NCBI RefSeq assembly: GCF_005047655.1
Contig: NZ_SUKF01000003.1
Span: 372,001-436,000 of the forward strand
Direction of reading: 5' to 3'
Source: Sinimarinibacterium arenosum
GTDB lineage: Bacteria; Pseudomonadota; Gammaproteobacteria; Nevskiales; Nevskiaceae
DNA length: 64,000 bases
Shown one piece after another: positions 36,973 to 47,217 of the stretch (positions are counted from its first letter, which is position 1; each line of letters opens with the position of its first letter). The translations under genes and the position numbers were made by a program. Under the pieces are notes generated by a model that saw nothing but the letters and a program-made list of their open reading frames with translations, did no database searches and was not told the DNA's origin.

Positions 36973-38282
36973 GGTTGGATCTTATGGCGCCACTGTGCGG
37001 CTTGCGCCAGCGTGCGGGGTTCGTCGAGTGTGAGCAGTCGACGTTCGCGCATCAATGCGCGGCCGGCGACAAAGGTATGCGTGACCTGATCGCGGCTTGC
37101 GGCATACACCAGTTGTGACAGTACGTGGTAGACCGGCTGGGTAGCTGCTGCAGACAGATCGATGGCGATGAAGTCGGCCGACTTGCCTGCCACCAGCGAG
37201 CCGGTTTCGGCGTCCAGCCCCAGCGCGCGCGCGCCGCCCAGCGTGGCCATTTCCAGCGCCTGCGCTGCGGGCAGTGTCTCGGCATCACCCGCAACGGCCT
37301 TGGCCATCAGCGCCGCTGTGCGCATCTCGCCGATCAGGTCGAGATCGTTGTTGCTGGCGGCGCCATCGGTGCCCAGTCCGACATTGACGCCGGCGGCCAG
37401 CAGTCGGCCAATCGGGGCAAAGCCGCTGGCCAGCTTGAGGTTGGACTCCGGGCAATGCGCGATATGTACGCCGAGTTCGGCGGCCTGTTCGATTTCAGCG
37501 TCGTTCAGCTGGGTCATATGAACCGCAACGAAGTCCGGCCCTAAAAGACCCAGATCGCGTAGACGTTGCCACGGGCGCATGCCGCTGGATTCGGTCGCCT
37601 GCGCGACTTCGAATGCGGTCTCATGCAGATGCATGTGGATGCCGATGCCAAGCTCGTCGGCGTACTGGCGGATCTTGCGCAGCGGCGCGTCCGACACGGT
37701 GTAGGGTGCGTGCGGTGCGAAGATCGTCCGGACCAGCGTTTCGTGTTTGAGCGCGTCGTGCAGCTCCAGGCCCTTGTGGATGTACTCGTCGGCGTTCTGT
37801 GCCCATGCGGTCGGGAAATCCAGCGCGATCAGGCCGACGCAGACGCGCAGACCCGTCTCAATCGCAACCCGCGCGGTCGCATCCGGAAAGAAGTACATGT
37901 CGTTGACGCAGGTCGTACCGCCGCGAATCATCTCAGCGAACGCCAGCCGGGCGCCATCCTCGCAGAACGCCGGACTGACATGAGCCGCTTCGGCAGGCCA
38001 TACATGATGCTGCAGCCAGTCCATCAGCGGCAGATCATCGGCCATGCCGCGCAGCAGGCTCATGGCGGCGTGCGTGTGCAGATTGACCAGGCCGGGCATT
38101 ACAGCGTGATGCGGCAGGGTCAGGGTCTCAGCCGGCGCGTAGCGTGCTCGTGCCTCGTTCAGCGGAGTGCATTCAACGATACGGCCGCGATCCACGACAA
38201 GCGCGTGATCCTCGAGCACGCTGGCGGCAGGTTCAATCGGCACCAACCAGCGTGGTGCGACCAGCAGGTCGACAGTCTGCAT
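36969..38282 (-). CDS. mtaD: TRZ/ATZ-family amidohydrolase, MTA/SAH deaminase-like (MtaD)
   Basis: Metal-dependent deaminase of 437 residues expected to act on 5'-methylthioadenosine, S-adenosylhomocysteine or a related compound. The TIM-barrel metal site is visible: HTHAAMSLLRG (about 70-80), HMHLHETAFEV, HMTQLNDAEIEQAA and LGTDGAASNNDLDL. I start at ATG 38282 (MQTVDLLVAP). An ATG at 38318 would add 12 residues but leaves only 18 bases before divergent mtnA. A frame open to 39176 runs through mtnA antisense and is rejected. The shared promoter with mtnA fits a common link to methylthioadenosine metabolism. Confidence 0.9.
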   Translation of the reverse strand: MQTVDLLVAPRWLVPIEPAASVLEDHALVVDRGRIVECTPLNEARARYAPAETLTLPHHAVMPGLVNLHTHAAMSLLRGMADDLPLMDWLQHHVWPAEAAHVSPAFCEDGARLAFAEMIRGGTTCVNDMYFFPDATARVAIETGLRVCVGLIALDFPTAWAQNADEYIHKGLELHDALKHETLVRTIFAPHAPYTVSDAPLRKIRQYADELGIGIHMHLHETAFEVAQATESSGMRPWQRLRDLGLLGPDFVAVHMTQLNDAEIEQAAELGVHIAHCPESNLKLASGFAPIGRLLAAGVNVGLGTDGAASNNDLDLIGEMRTAALMAKAVAGDAETLPAAQALEMATLGGARALGLDAETGSLVAGKSADFIAIDLSAAATQPVYHVLSQLVYAASRDQVTHTFVAGRALMRERRLLTLDEPRTLAQAAQWRHKIQP

Positions 38283-38304
38283 GTTGAAATCGCTAGGCCC
38301 GTAA

Positions 38305-38319
38305 AATGATCGCGTCATT
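38305..38319. promoter_or_regulatory. Palindrome in the mtaD-mtnA divergent region
   Basis: AATGA-TCGCG-TCATT, a 15-base inverted repeat in the 54 bases between the two divergent genes, partly covering a possible -10 (TAAAAT, 38302-38307) for mtnA. It could be a binding site for a regulator of both genes. No -35 of good quality was found for either direction. Confidence 0.3.
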
Positions 38320-38336
38320 CTAGCCGAGCCTTTTCG

Positions 38337-39350
38337 ATGCCGACCGCCGCGCAGCCTGCCGTACAGCCGATTCTGTGGTGCCGAGATCATCTTCAGCTGC
38401 TGGATCAGCGAAAGCTGCCGCAGGCGGTGAACTATCTGAGCTGCCGTGGTGCGGCGGATGTGGCCAGCGCGATCCACAGCATGGCGGTGCGGGGTGCCCC
38501 GGCGATCGGCATCGCAGCGGCGTACGGACTGGTGCTGGCGTTGCGTGCCGATGTTGATGGCTACGATCGCGCCTTCGAGACCCTGGCGGCGTCGCGCCCG
38601 ACCGCGGTCAATCTGCGCTGGGCCCTGGAGCGCATGGGAGCGGTCTGGCTCGCCGGCCATGACCTCGAGGCGCTGGAGGCCGAGGCGATCCGCATTCATC
38701 AGGAAGACCTGGAGCAGAACCGGCGCATGGCCGAACTGGGCGCGGCACTGTTGCCCGCCAATGCGACGGTGCTGACACACTGCAATACCGGCGCGCTGGC
38801 GACTGGGGGACATGGCACCGCGTTGGGGGTGATCCGTACCGGCTATGCGATGAACCGCATTGTGCGGGTATACAACACCGAGACGCGGCCGTGGCTGCAG
38901 GGCGCGCGCCTGACTGCGTGGGAGCTGCAGCAGGAAGGCATTCCGGGGCAATTGGTTGCCGACGGCGCCGCCGCGCATCTGATGGCGAGCGAGAGGATTG
39001 ACTGGGTCATCGTAGGTGCCGATCGCATTGCCGCCAATGGCGACACCGCGAACAAGATCGGCACCTACGCGCTGGCTTTGGCTGCGCGCGCACACGGCAC
39101 GCGATTCATGGTGGTGGCGCCCAGTGGCACCTTCGATTTGCGCTGCCCGGGCGGTGGCGCGATCCCCATCGAACAACGTCCGGCGCAGGAGCTGACCGAG
39201 TTCAAGGGGCAGGCGATCGCGCCTGCGGGGTACGACGCCTTCAACCCGGTTTTCGATGTCACACCGGCGGCGTTGATTGATGCCATCGTTTGCGAGCGCG
39301 GGGTGGTGATGCTGCCGACGACGGACAAGCTGGCAGCACTGTTGCGCTGA
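38337..39350 (+). CDS. mtnA: Methylthioribose-1-phosphate isomerase
   Basis: Converts methylthioribose 1-phosphate to methylthioribulose 1-phosphate in methionine salvage; eIF2B-like fold. 337 residues with the family motifs [13 protein letters not shown] (about 48-60), [23 protein letters not shown] with the catalytic Cys (about residue 144-145), and [18 protein letters not shown] with the catalytic Asp. It is immediately followed by gyrA, and the divergent mtaD would supply a deaminated precursor in a route through methylthioinosine; both points are as in Pseudomonas. I see no other mtn genes in the window. Confidence 0.96.
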   Translation: MPTAAQPAVQPILWCRDHLQLLDQRKLPQAVNYLSCRGAADVASAIHSMAVRGAPAIGIAAAYGLVLALRADVDGYDRAFETLAASRPTAVNLRWALERMGAVWLAGHDLEALEAEAIRIHQEDLEQNRRMAELGAALLPANATVLTHCNTGALATGGHGTALGVIRTGYAMNRIVRVYNTETRPWLQGARLTAWELQQEGIPGQLVADGAAAHLMASERIDWVIVGADRIAANGDTANKIGTYALALAARAHGTRFMVVAPSGTFDLRCPGGGAIPIEQRPAQELTEFKGQAIAPAGYDAFNPVFDVTPAALIDAIVCERGVVMLPTTDKLAALLR

Positions 39351-39404
39351 CCGCCTGCAGTGCCTTGCAGGGGCCTGAAAAAGGGGACGCCGAACCCCTG
39401 TCCG

Positions 39405-39413
39405 TGTTAAGAT
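39405..39413 (+). promoter_or_regulatory. Possible extended -10 promoter for gyrA
   Basis: TG-T-TAAGAT at 39405-39413 fits the extended -10 form, which needs no strong -35. The 180-base gap between mtnA and gyrA holds no open reading frame worth calling. A hairpin-like CTGTT-N5-AACAG follows at 39478-39492. Confidence 0.3.
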
Positions 39414-39530
39414 TTATCGACAAATAGAAGCGCCAATGCGGCGCCGCGACTTATCGCGACATCCTATTGATCTAAAGCTGTTTTTTGAACAGAAGGCCGT
39501 CCCGTCAGGCGGGGCCGGCGGGTATCCGAT

Positions 39531-42269
<2,739 letters not shown>

Positions 42270-42280
42270 AGCCGAATACC

Positions 42281-42874
42281 ATGTGGTCGGGGCGCCAAGG
42301 GCGTTTCCGGCTGCTGGCAGCGTTTGCAGTGTTGGCGGTCGCCTTGGTCTGTGCCGCGGCTTCGGCGCAGGCCGATCGCATTGTGTTTCTGGTCCGGCAC
42401 GCCGAAGTGGCGTCAACCGGGCGCGATCCCGCGTTGAGTCCATTGGGTGAGACCCGCGCGCTTGCTCTGGCTGACATTCTGGCCAACGAGCATCCGGCAC
42501 TGATCATCGTCAGCAATACGCAGCGCAGCCGCCAGACGGCGGCCGCGCTGGCTGCGCGCACCGGTGCGCGTGTGCGCGTGGTCGATGTCGACGGGAGCAG
42601 CGTGGACGCTCACGTCGAGGCGGTCGTCGCTGCGGTTCTGAATTACGTCGGTCGCGGAGCTGTTGTCGTTGTAGGGCATAGCAATACGCTGCCGCGAGTT
42701 GCTGCCGCATTGGGGGCTCCGGCGCAGCCGGATCTGGCGCGCGGATGTTTCGACGTCCTGTGGCGCGTCAGTTTACGACGTGCGGGCGCGCTATTCGAGG
42801 CGTTCAGATACGGTCGACGCTTGGCTGAATGCGAACCTTCGAGCGCCTCGGCGAAATCGAACCCGTCGAAATAA
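42281..42874 (+). CDS. Exported histidine-phosphatase superfamily protein
   Basis: Phosphoglycerate-mutase-like fold of 197 residues. A signal peptide is likely: a basic start (SGRQGRFR), a hydrophobic core (about 10-26) and a probable cleavage after ASA near 28. The catalytic RHA motif is VFLVRHAE (about 34-41), and the second histidine is in VVVGHSNTLPRV. The length and leader resemble the periplasmic SixA/Ais-like group rather than glycolytic mutases. The substrate is unknown. It begins 12 bases after gyrA and ends where the base composition turns AT-rich. Confidence 0.85.
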   Translation: MWSGRQGRFRLLAAFAVLAVALVCAAASAQADRIVFLVRHAEVASTGRDPALSPLGETRALALADILANEHPALIIVSNTQRSRQTAAALAARTGARVRVVDVDGSSVDAHVEAVVAAVLNYVGRGAVVVVGHSNTLPRVAAALGAPAQPDLARGCFDVLWRVSLRRAGALFEAFRYGRRLAECEPSSASAKSNPSK

Positions 42875-42881
42875 ATTCATA

Positions 42882-42911
42882 TTAAACATAATCTTATCCA
42901 CCTTATATAAA
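42882..42911 (+). promoter_or_regulatory. Probable vapBC promoter
   Basis: TTAAAC at 42882-42887 and TATAAA at 42906-42911 separated by 18 bases, in an AT-rich patch. The start would be near 42918, just ahead of the palindrome at 42926. AGGTGAG (42940-42946) lies 9 bases before the antitoxin ATG as a good ribosome site. Confidence 0.6.
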
Positions 42912-42925
42912 GCACTCATATTGAC

Positions 42926-42940
42926 TAACATGACCTGTTA
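42926..42940. promoter_or_regulatory. Palindromic operator of vapBC
   Basis: Perfect inverted repeat TAACA-TGACC-TGTTA between the promoter and the ribosome site of the antitoxin. Toxin-antitoxin operons with ribbon-helix-helix or AbrB-like antitoxins are typically self-repressed through such palindromes, and the position would block initiation. Confidence 0.55.
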
Positions 42941-42955
42941 GGTGAGAATTCACGC

Positions 42956-43207
42956 ATGAATTTCAGCGTGCATATTGATGAGGCCACCCTCGAGCGCCTG
43001 CAGCGTGCGGTCGATCGCAGTGGCTTGACCCGCAATCGCATCATTGTGACTGCGGTGCAGGAGTGGCTGGAGCGCAACGACGAGAAAGACTGGCCGGAAG
43101 CGCTGAAGGCTCATTTCCGCAACCCCGCTCCCGAACTGACCGAGGACGCGCTCGATTTCCAGGCATGGCGCTCAGCGCTGCCTGCAGGGCCGGGAGTGCG
43201 CTGGTGA
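42956..43207 (+). CDS. Antitoxin with ribbon-helix-helix-like N-terminus (VapB-type)
   Basis: Predicted DNA-binding antitoxin of 83 residues. The N-terminus MNFSVHIDEATLERLQRAVDRSGLTRNRIIVTAVQEWLE has the strand-helix-helix pattern of ribbon-helix-helix (CopG-like) antitoxins. The C-terminus (about 50-83: HFRNPAPELTEDALDFQAWR) is the likely toxin-neutralising part. Its stop overlaps the start of the PIN gene (GTGA), the coupling usual for toxin-antitoxin pairs. It sits in an AT-rich pocket with a palindromic operator upstream. The family of the RHH domain is inferred from pattern only. Confidence 0.8.
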   Translation: MNFSVHIDEATLERLQRAVDRSGLTRNRIIVTAVQEWLERNDEKDWPEALKAHFRNPAPELTEDALDFQAWRSALPAGPGVRW

Positions 43208-43602
43208 AATACCTGCTCGATTCAGATGTGCTGGCTGCAGCGGTGAAGGGACGTCTGCCAGTGGTGCTCAGGCTGGCGGAACTCAAGCCGACCGCAGTCG
43301 CGGTCTCTGTGATGGCGCGGGTTGAGGCTGAAACCGCGCTGCGCCTTCAACCGCGTGCCCAGGCGCGCTACGGGAAATTGCTGAAGGAGTTTCTGTCATC
43401 CGTGGCGGTGCTCGATTTTGGCGCGTCAGAGGCTCAGCAAGCGGTCGGACTTTCCGCCTATTTGCAGTCGGCGGGTGAATCGTTGCCCCTGCTGGATCTG
43501 CAGCAGGCCGCCACCGCACTGGCGCATCAACTTACGTTGGTGACTGATCGGGTCGCCACATTTGCTTCCGTGCCCAACCTTGATGTTGAGTGGTGGGCAT
43601 AG
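43204..43602 (+). CDS. vapC: PIN-domain toxin (VapC-type ribonuclease)
   Basis: Predicted Mg-dependent endoribonuclease of 132 residues that inhibits translation by cutting specific RNAs; VapC targets are usually tRNAs or rRNA. The acidic PIN residues are visible: Asp in KYLLDSDVLAA (near residue 6), Glu in ARVEAETAL (about 42), Asp in LLDLQQAATALA (about 98) and Asp in LVTDRVATF (about 115). Start GTG 43204 overlaps the antitoxin stop; a longer reading from 43063 lies in the antitoxin gene and is rejected. serC follows after 39 bases. Confidence 0.85.
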   Translation: MKYLLDSDVLAAAVKGRLPVVLRLAELKPTAVAVSVMARVEAETALRLQPRAQARYGKLLKEFLSSVAVLDFGASEAQQAVGLSAYLQSAGESLPLLDLQQAATALAHQLTLVTDRVATFASVPNLDVEWWA

Positions 43603-43641
43603 GTGTTGATTAACATTAACTTTATATCATAAGGATCTGAT

Positions 43642-44724
43642 ATGTCACGCATATTTAACTTCAGCGCTGGTCCTGGCGCGCTTCCGCTGCCGGTCCTCGA
43701 ACAAGTGCAGGCGGACCTGCTGGATTGGCGTGGCGCAGGGATGTCGGTGATGGAAATGTCTCACCGCGGCAAGGAATTCATGTCCATTGCGGCCGAGGCC
43801 GAAGCCGATCTGCGTGAGTTGATGGCAGTGCCTGCCAACTACAAGGTACTGTTCATGCAGGGCGGTGCGACCGCCCAGTTCGCCTTCATCCCGATGAACT
43901 TGCTCGGCGACAAGACCAGCGCGGATTATGTCGTGACCGGCGATTGGGGCAAAAAGGCCGCGAAGGAAGCCGGCAAGTACGGCACCGCGAATATCGCTGC
44001 CACCAGCGCCGCCGAAAAATTTACCTGCATTCCGGACCGTGCCAGCTGGAAGCTGGATCCGAATGCGGCGTATGTGCACATCACGCCGAACGAAACCATC
44101 CACGGTGTTGAATTCACCGAAGAGCCGGATACCGGCACGGTGCCGCTGGTTGCCGACATGTCTTCGAATTTCATGTCGCGGCCCGTCGATGTCAGCAAGT
44201 ACGGTCTGATCTATGGCGGCGCACAGAAGAATATCGGGCCGGCCGGCCTGACGTTGGTGATCGTCCGCGAGGATCTGATCGGCCACGCCAAGCCAACGAC
44301 ACCGGGCGTGTTCGACTACAAGGCCGTGGCAGAAGGCGAGTCCATGCTCAATACGCCGCCGTGCTTCTCTTGGTACGTTGCCGGTCTGGTCTTCAAGTGG
44401 CTCAAGACCGAAGGCGGTCTGACGGTGATCGGTGAGCGGAATGCGCGCAAGGCAGCGCTGCTGTACGACTACATCGACAGTCAGGATTTCTATCGCAACC
44501 CGGTCAGCAAGGCGGACCGCTCGCGCATGAATGTGCCGTTTACCCTGGCAAACGCCGAACTGGATGCAGATTTTCTGAAGGGCGCCAATGCCGCAGGCCT
44601 GTCGGGTCTGAAGGGACATCGCGCAGTGGGCGGTATGCGGGCAAGCATCTATAACGCCATGCCCATCGAGGGCGTCCAGGCGCTGGTCAGCTACATGAAG
44701 GAATTCGCCCGCACACGCGGCTGA
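43642..44724 (+). CDS. serC: Phosphoserine aminotransferase
   Basis: PLP enzyme that turns 3-phosphohydroxypyruvate into phosphoserine and also serves pyridoxine synthesis. 360 residues, standard length. FNFSAGPGALP at the start, the SPCASYK-like region MEMSHRG, and the PLP-binding lysine in YGGAQKNIGPAG (about 193-200) are present. AAGGA at 43631 is its ribosome site. It begins the serC-serA-pheA-hisC-tyrA-aroA-cmk run and is the first gene after the vapBC pair; in Pseudomonas serC follows gyrA directly. Confidence 0.97.
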   Translation: MSRIFNFSAGPGALPLPVLEQVQADLLDWRGAGMSVMEMSHRGKEFMSIAAEAEADLRELMAVPANYKVLFMQGGATAQFAFIPMNLLGDKTSADYVVTGDWGKKAAKEAGKYGTANIAATSAAEKFTCIPDRASWKLDPNAAYVHITPNETIHGVEFTEEPDTGTVPLVADMSSNFMSRPVDVSKYGLIYGGAQKNIGPAGLTLVIVREDLIGHAKPTTPGVFDYKAVAEGESMLNTPPCFSWYVAGLVFKWLKTEGGLTVIGERNARKAALLYDYIDSQDFYRNPVSKADRSRMNVPFTLANAELDADFLKGANAAGLSGLKGHRAVGGMRASIYNAMPIEGVQALVSYMKEFARTRG

Positions 44725-44774
44725 TGCACTGACCTGATCCGTCGAATTCACGAACCCAATTTCGGAAACCGCAC

Positions 44775-45950
44775 ATGCTCAAGATTCAGACCCTCAACAA
44801 TATTTCCGTCGCCGGACTCGAACGCCTGCCCCGGAATGCCTATGAAGTGGCTTCGGAGATCTCCCAGCCGGATGCGATTCTGGTGCGCTCCGCCAAGATG
44901 CACGATATGGAAATCCCGGCATCGGTGAAGGCAATCGGCCGCGCTGGCGCGGGCACCAACAATATCCCGGTGGCCGCAATGTCCAAGCGCGGCGTGCCGG
45001 TATTCAACGCGCCGGGCGCCAATGCCAATGCGGTCAAGGAGTTGGTGCTGGCGTCGATGTTCATGGCCTCGCGCAATATTCCGCAGGCACTGGACTTCGT
45101 ACGTAAGCTCGACGGGGACAACAAGGCCATGAACGAGGCCGTCGAAGCCGGCAAGAAGAAGTTTGTTGGCTTCGAATTGCCGGGCCGTACGCTCGGTGTG
45201 ATCGGTCTGGGCGCGATCGGCGTCAAGGTCGCCAACGCTGCGCTTGAGCTGGGCATGAAGGTCTACGGCTACGATCCGGCGATGACCGTGCAGAACGCTT
45301 GGCAGCTGAATGCCGGTGTGCGCCAGGCGGTTTCGGTTGACGACCTGATGTCCAAGTCGCAGTTCGTATCGGTCCACGTGCCGCTGATCGACGCGACCCG
45401 TGGCCTGATCAATGCCGACCGCATCAAGCTGATGCAGAAGCAGGGCGTGGTGCTGAACTTCGCGCGCGACGCGATTGTTGACGAGCGCGCCGTACTTGAG
45501 GCGCTCGACAATGGACAGTTGCATGCCTATGCCTGCGACTTCCCGTCCAATGCGCTCAAGGGCCATCCGCGTGCCATCTGCACGCCGCATCTGGGCGCGT
45601 CGACTGCTGAAGCGGAAGACAACTGCGCGGTCATGGTTGCCGACCAGATCCGCGAATTCCTGGAGGCCGGGAATATCCGCAATTCGGTGAATTTCCCCGA
45701 AGCGGTGCTGCCGCTGCTGCCGGGCAAGACGCGCATCTGCATCGTCAACGAAAACGTGCCGAACATGGTGGGACAGATTTCCACCGCGCTGGCCAAGCAC
45801 GCGCTGAACATTGCCGACCTGCTGAACAAGTCCCGCGGCGACCTGGCCTATACCATTGTCGATGTGGACACCGATGTGCCGGCGTCCGTGGCACAGGAGC
45901 TGGGCGCGATTTCCGGTGTTCTGGCGACGCGCATCATTCCGGCGTCCTGA
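44775..45950 (+). CDS. serA: D-3-phosphoglycerate dehydrogenase
   Basis: NAD-dependent first enzyme of serine synthesis. 391 residues: a substrate domain (about 1-95 and 275-310), a nucleotide domain with LGVIGLGAIGVKVANAA (about 140-157), the catalytic His in CTPHLGAST (about 275-283), and a C-terminal ACT domain (about 318-391, ICIVNENVPNMVGQIS) typical of serine feedback control. It has the short layout of some proteobacterial enzymes without the intervening domain. It lies 50 bases after serC, which is an unusual linkage to me, since in E. coli and Pseudomonas serA is elsewhere. Confidence 0.93.
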   Translation: MLKIQTLNNISVAGLERLPRNAYEVASEISQPDAILVRSAKMHDMEIPASVKAIGRAGAGTNNIPVAAMSKRGVPVFNAPGANANAVKELVLASMFMASRNIPQALDFVRKLDGDNKAMNEAVEAGKKKFVGFELPGRTLGVIGLGAIGVKVANAALELGMKVYGYDPAMTVQNAWQLNAGVRQAVSVDDLMSKSQFVSVHVPLIDATRGLINADRIKLMQKQGVVLNFARDAIVDERAVLEALDNGQLHAYACDFPSNALKGHPRAICTPHLGASTAEAEDNCAVMVADQIREFLEAGNIRNSVNFPEAVLPLLPGKTRICIVNENVPNMVGQISTALAKHALNIADLLNKSRGDLAYTIVDVDTDVPASVAQELGAISGVLATRIIPAS

Positions 45951-45983
45951 GTCCGGGGCGGTCCAAGGCCGCCTGGCATCAAT

Positions 45984-46019
45984 CTGCAGGTCGCGGGCCA
46001 GTCGGCTCGCGACTTGCAG
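45984..46019 (+). other. Strong 12-base-pair hairpin between serA and pheA
   Basis: CTGCAGGTCGCG (45984-45995) pairs with CGCGACTTGCAG (46008-46019): eleven Watson-Crick pairs and one G-T pair, with a 12-base loop. It is not followed by a T run, so it is not a standard terminator. It could be a protective stem, an attenuator that needs another factor, or an operator. No Phe-rich leader peptide was found in the 110-base gap. Confidence 0.5.
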
Positions 46020-46060
46020 TAAACTTTGCGCCCTTTGCGCGGCTGCGCAGGTCGCTTCCA

Positions 46061-47164
46061 ATGAATCCAAAATCTCTACCCGAAGCACGCCAACAGATCG
46101 ATGCGCTGGACGAGCAGATCCAGACGCTGATTTCGCGTCGGGCGCGTATTGCACAGCAGATTGCCCACATCAAGCAGGGCATGGGCGACACCGGCGACCA
46201 TTACCGGCCGTCGCGCGAAGCCGAAGTACTGAGGCAGGTGATCGCGCGCAACCAGGCTGCTGGTGGCCCGCTGACCGACGAAGCGATTGCCCGCCTGATG
46301 CGCGAAATCATGTCCGCGTGCCTGTCGCTGGAATCGCCCCTGACGGTGGCCTACCTCGGACCCGAAGGCACGTATACGCAGGCTGCAGTGCTCAAGCACT
46401 TCGGTGACAGCGTGCGTGCACGCGCCAACAGCGCCATTGACGAGATTTTCCGCGAAGTCGAGAGCGGCGCGGCTGACTACGGCGTGGTGCCGGTGGAGAA
46501 CTCCACCGGAGGCGTGGTGATTCACACGCTGGACGAACTGATTCACACCAAGTTGCGCATCTGTGGCGAGGTCACGTTGCCCGTGCACCATCACCTGTTG
46601 TCCGCGGCAGACGACCTGGCAGCCGTGACCAAGGTGTACTCGCATCCGCAATCTTTCGCGCAATGTCGCAAATGGCTGGATTCAAAGTTGCCGCATGCGA
46701 TCCGTGAAACCGTCTCCAGCAATGGTCAGGCGGCGCGGCAGGCGCGGGAGGAGGGCAACGGTACCGCGGCGATCGCAAGCCTGCAGGCCGGCCGCATCAA
46801 TCAGCTCAATATCCTGGCGTCGAATATCGAAGACGATCCGACCAACACCACGCGCTTTCTGGTCATCGGCAAGCAGGATCCCGCCGCCACCGGCGACGAT
46901 GTCACTTCCGTGGTGATGATGGCGCACCGCAGTGATACGCCGGGTGCTCTGTTCAAACTGCTGCAACCATTTGCAGATGCGGGGCTGGACATGTCCCGCA
47001 TCGAGTCGCGCCCGGCCAAGGGGTCGGCGGCGCGCGACTACTATTTCTTCATCGATTTCGTCGGTCACGCCAGTGATCCCAAGGTGCGCACCGCGCTGGA
47101 TGTGGTGCAGCGCGAAGCGGCATTCTTCAAGGTGCTGGGCGCGTATCCGCGAGCGGTCCTGTAA
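46061..47164 (+). CDS. pheA: Bifunctional chorismate mutase / prephenate dehydratase (P-protein)
   Basis: Leads chorismate to phenylpyruvate for phenylalanine synthesis. 367 residues: an AroQ-type chorismate mutase (about 1-92, LDEQIQTLISRRARIAQQI), prephenate dehydratase (about 95-275, YLGPEGTYTQAA, the VVPVENSTGGVV and TTRFLVIGK motifs), and a C-terminal ACT domain (about 288-365, with SRIESRPAKG) that binds phenylalanine for feedback inhibition. The P-protein fusion is usual in gammaproteobacteria. It lies 110 bases after serA and 53 before hisC. Confidence 0.97.
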   Translation: MNPKSLPEARQQIDALDEQIQTLISRRARIAQQIAHIKQGMGDTGDHYRPSREAEVLRQVIARNQAAGGPLTDEAIARLMREIMSACLSLESPLTVAYLGPEGTYTQAAVLKHFGDSVRARANSAIDEIFREVESGAADYGVVPVENSTGGVVIHTLDELIHTKLRICGEVTLPVHHHLLSAADDLAAVTKVYSHPQSFAQCRKWLDSKLPHAIRETVSSNGQAARQAREEGNGTAAIASLQAGRINQLNILASNIEDDPTNTTRFLVIGKQDPAATGDDVTSVVMMAHRSDTPGALFKLLQPFADAGLDMSRIESRPAKGSAARDYYFFIDFVGHASDPKVRTALDVVQREAAFFKVLGAYPRAVL

Positions 47165-47217
47165 GGTTTTTTGCGGCCGGACCTCTAAGGCCGTTGCTCC
47201 AACCATCAGATTCGCCA

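Noticed and set aside
38283-39176. N-terminal extension of the mtaD frame by 300 residues
   Set aside because: It runs antisense through mtnA; the family-like protein starts at MQTVDLLVAP (38282).
39478-39492. CTGTTTTTTGAACAG before gyrA as a LexA (SOS) box
   Set aside because: The LexA consensus is CTGT-N8-ACAG (16 bases); here the spacer is 7. A short hairpin is the simpler reading.
45951-46060. Phe-rich leader peptide attenuator before pheA
   Set aside because: No small frame with consecutive Phe codons; the hairpin present lacks a terminator T run.
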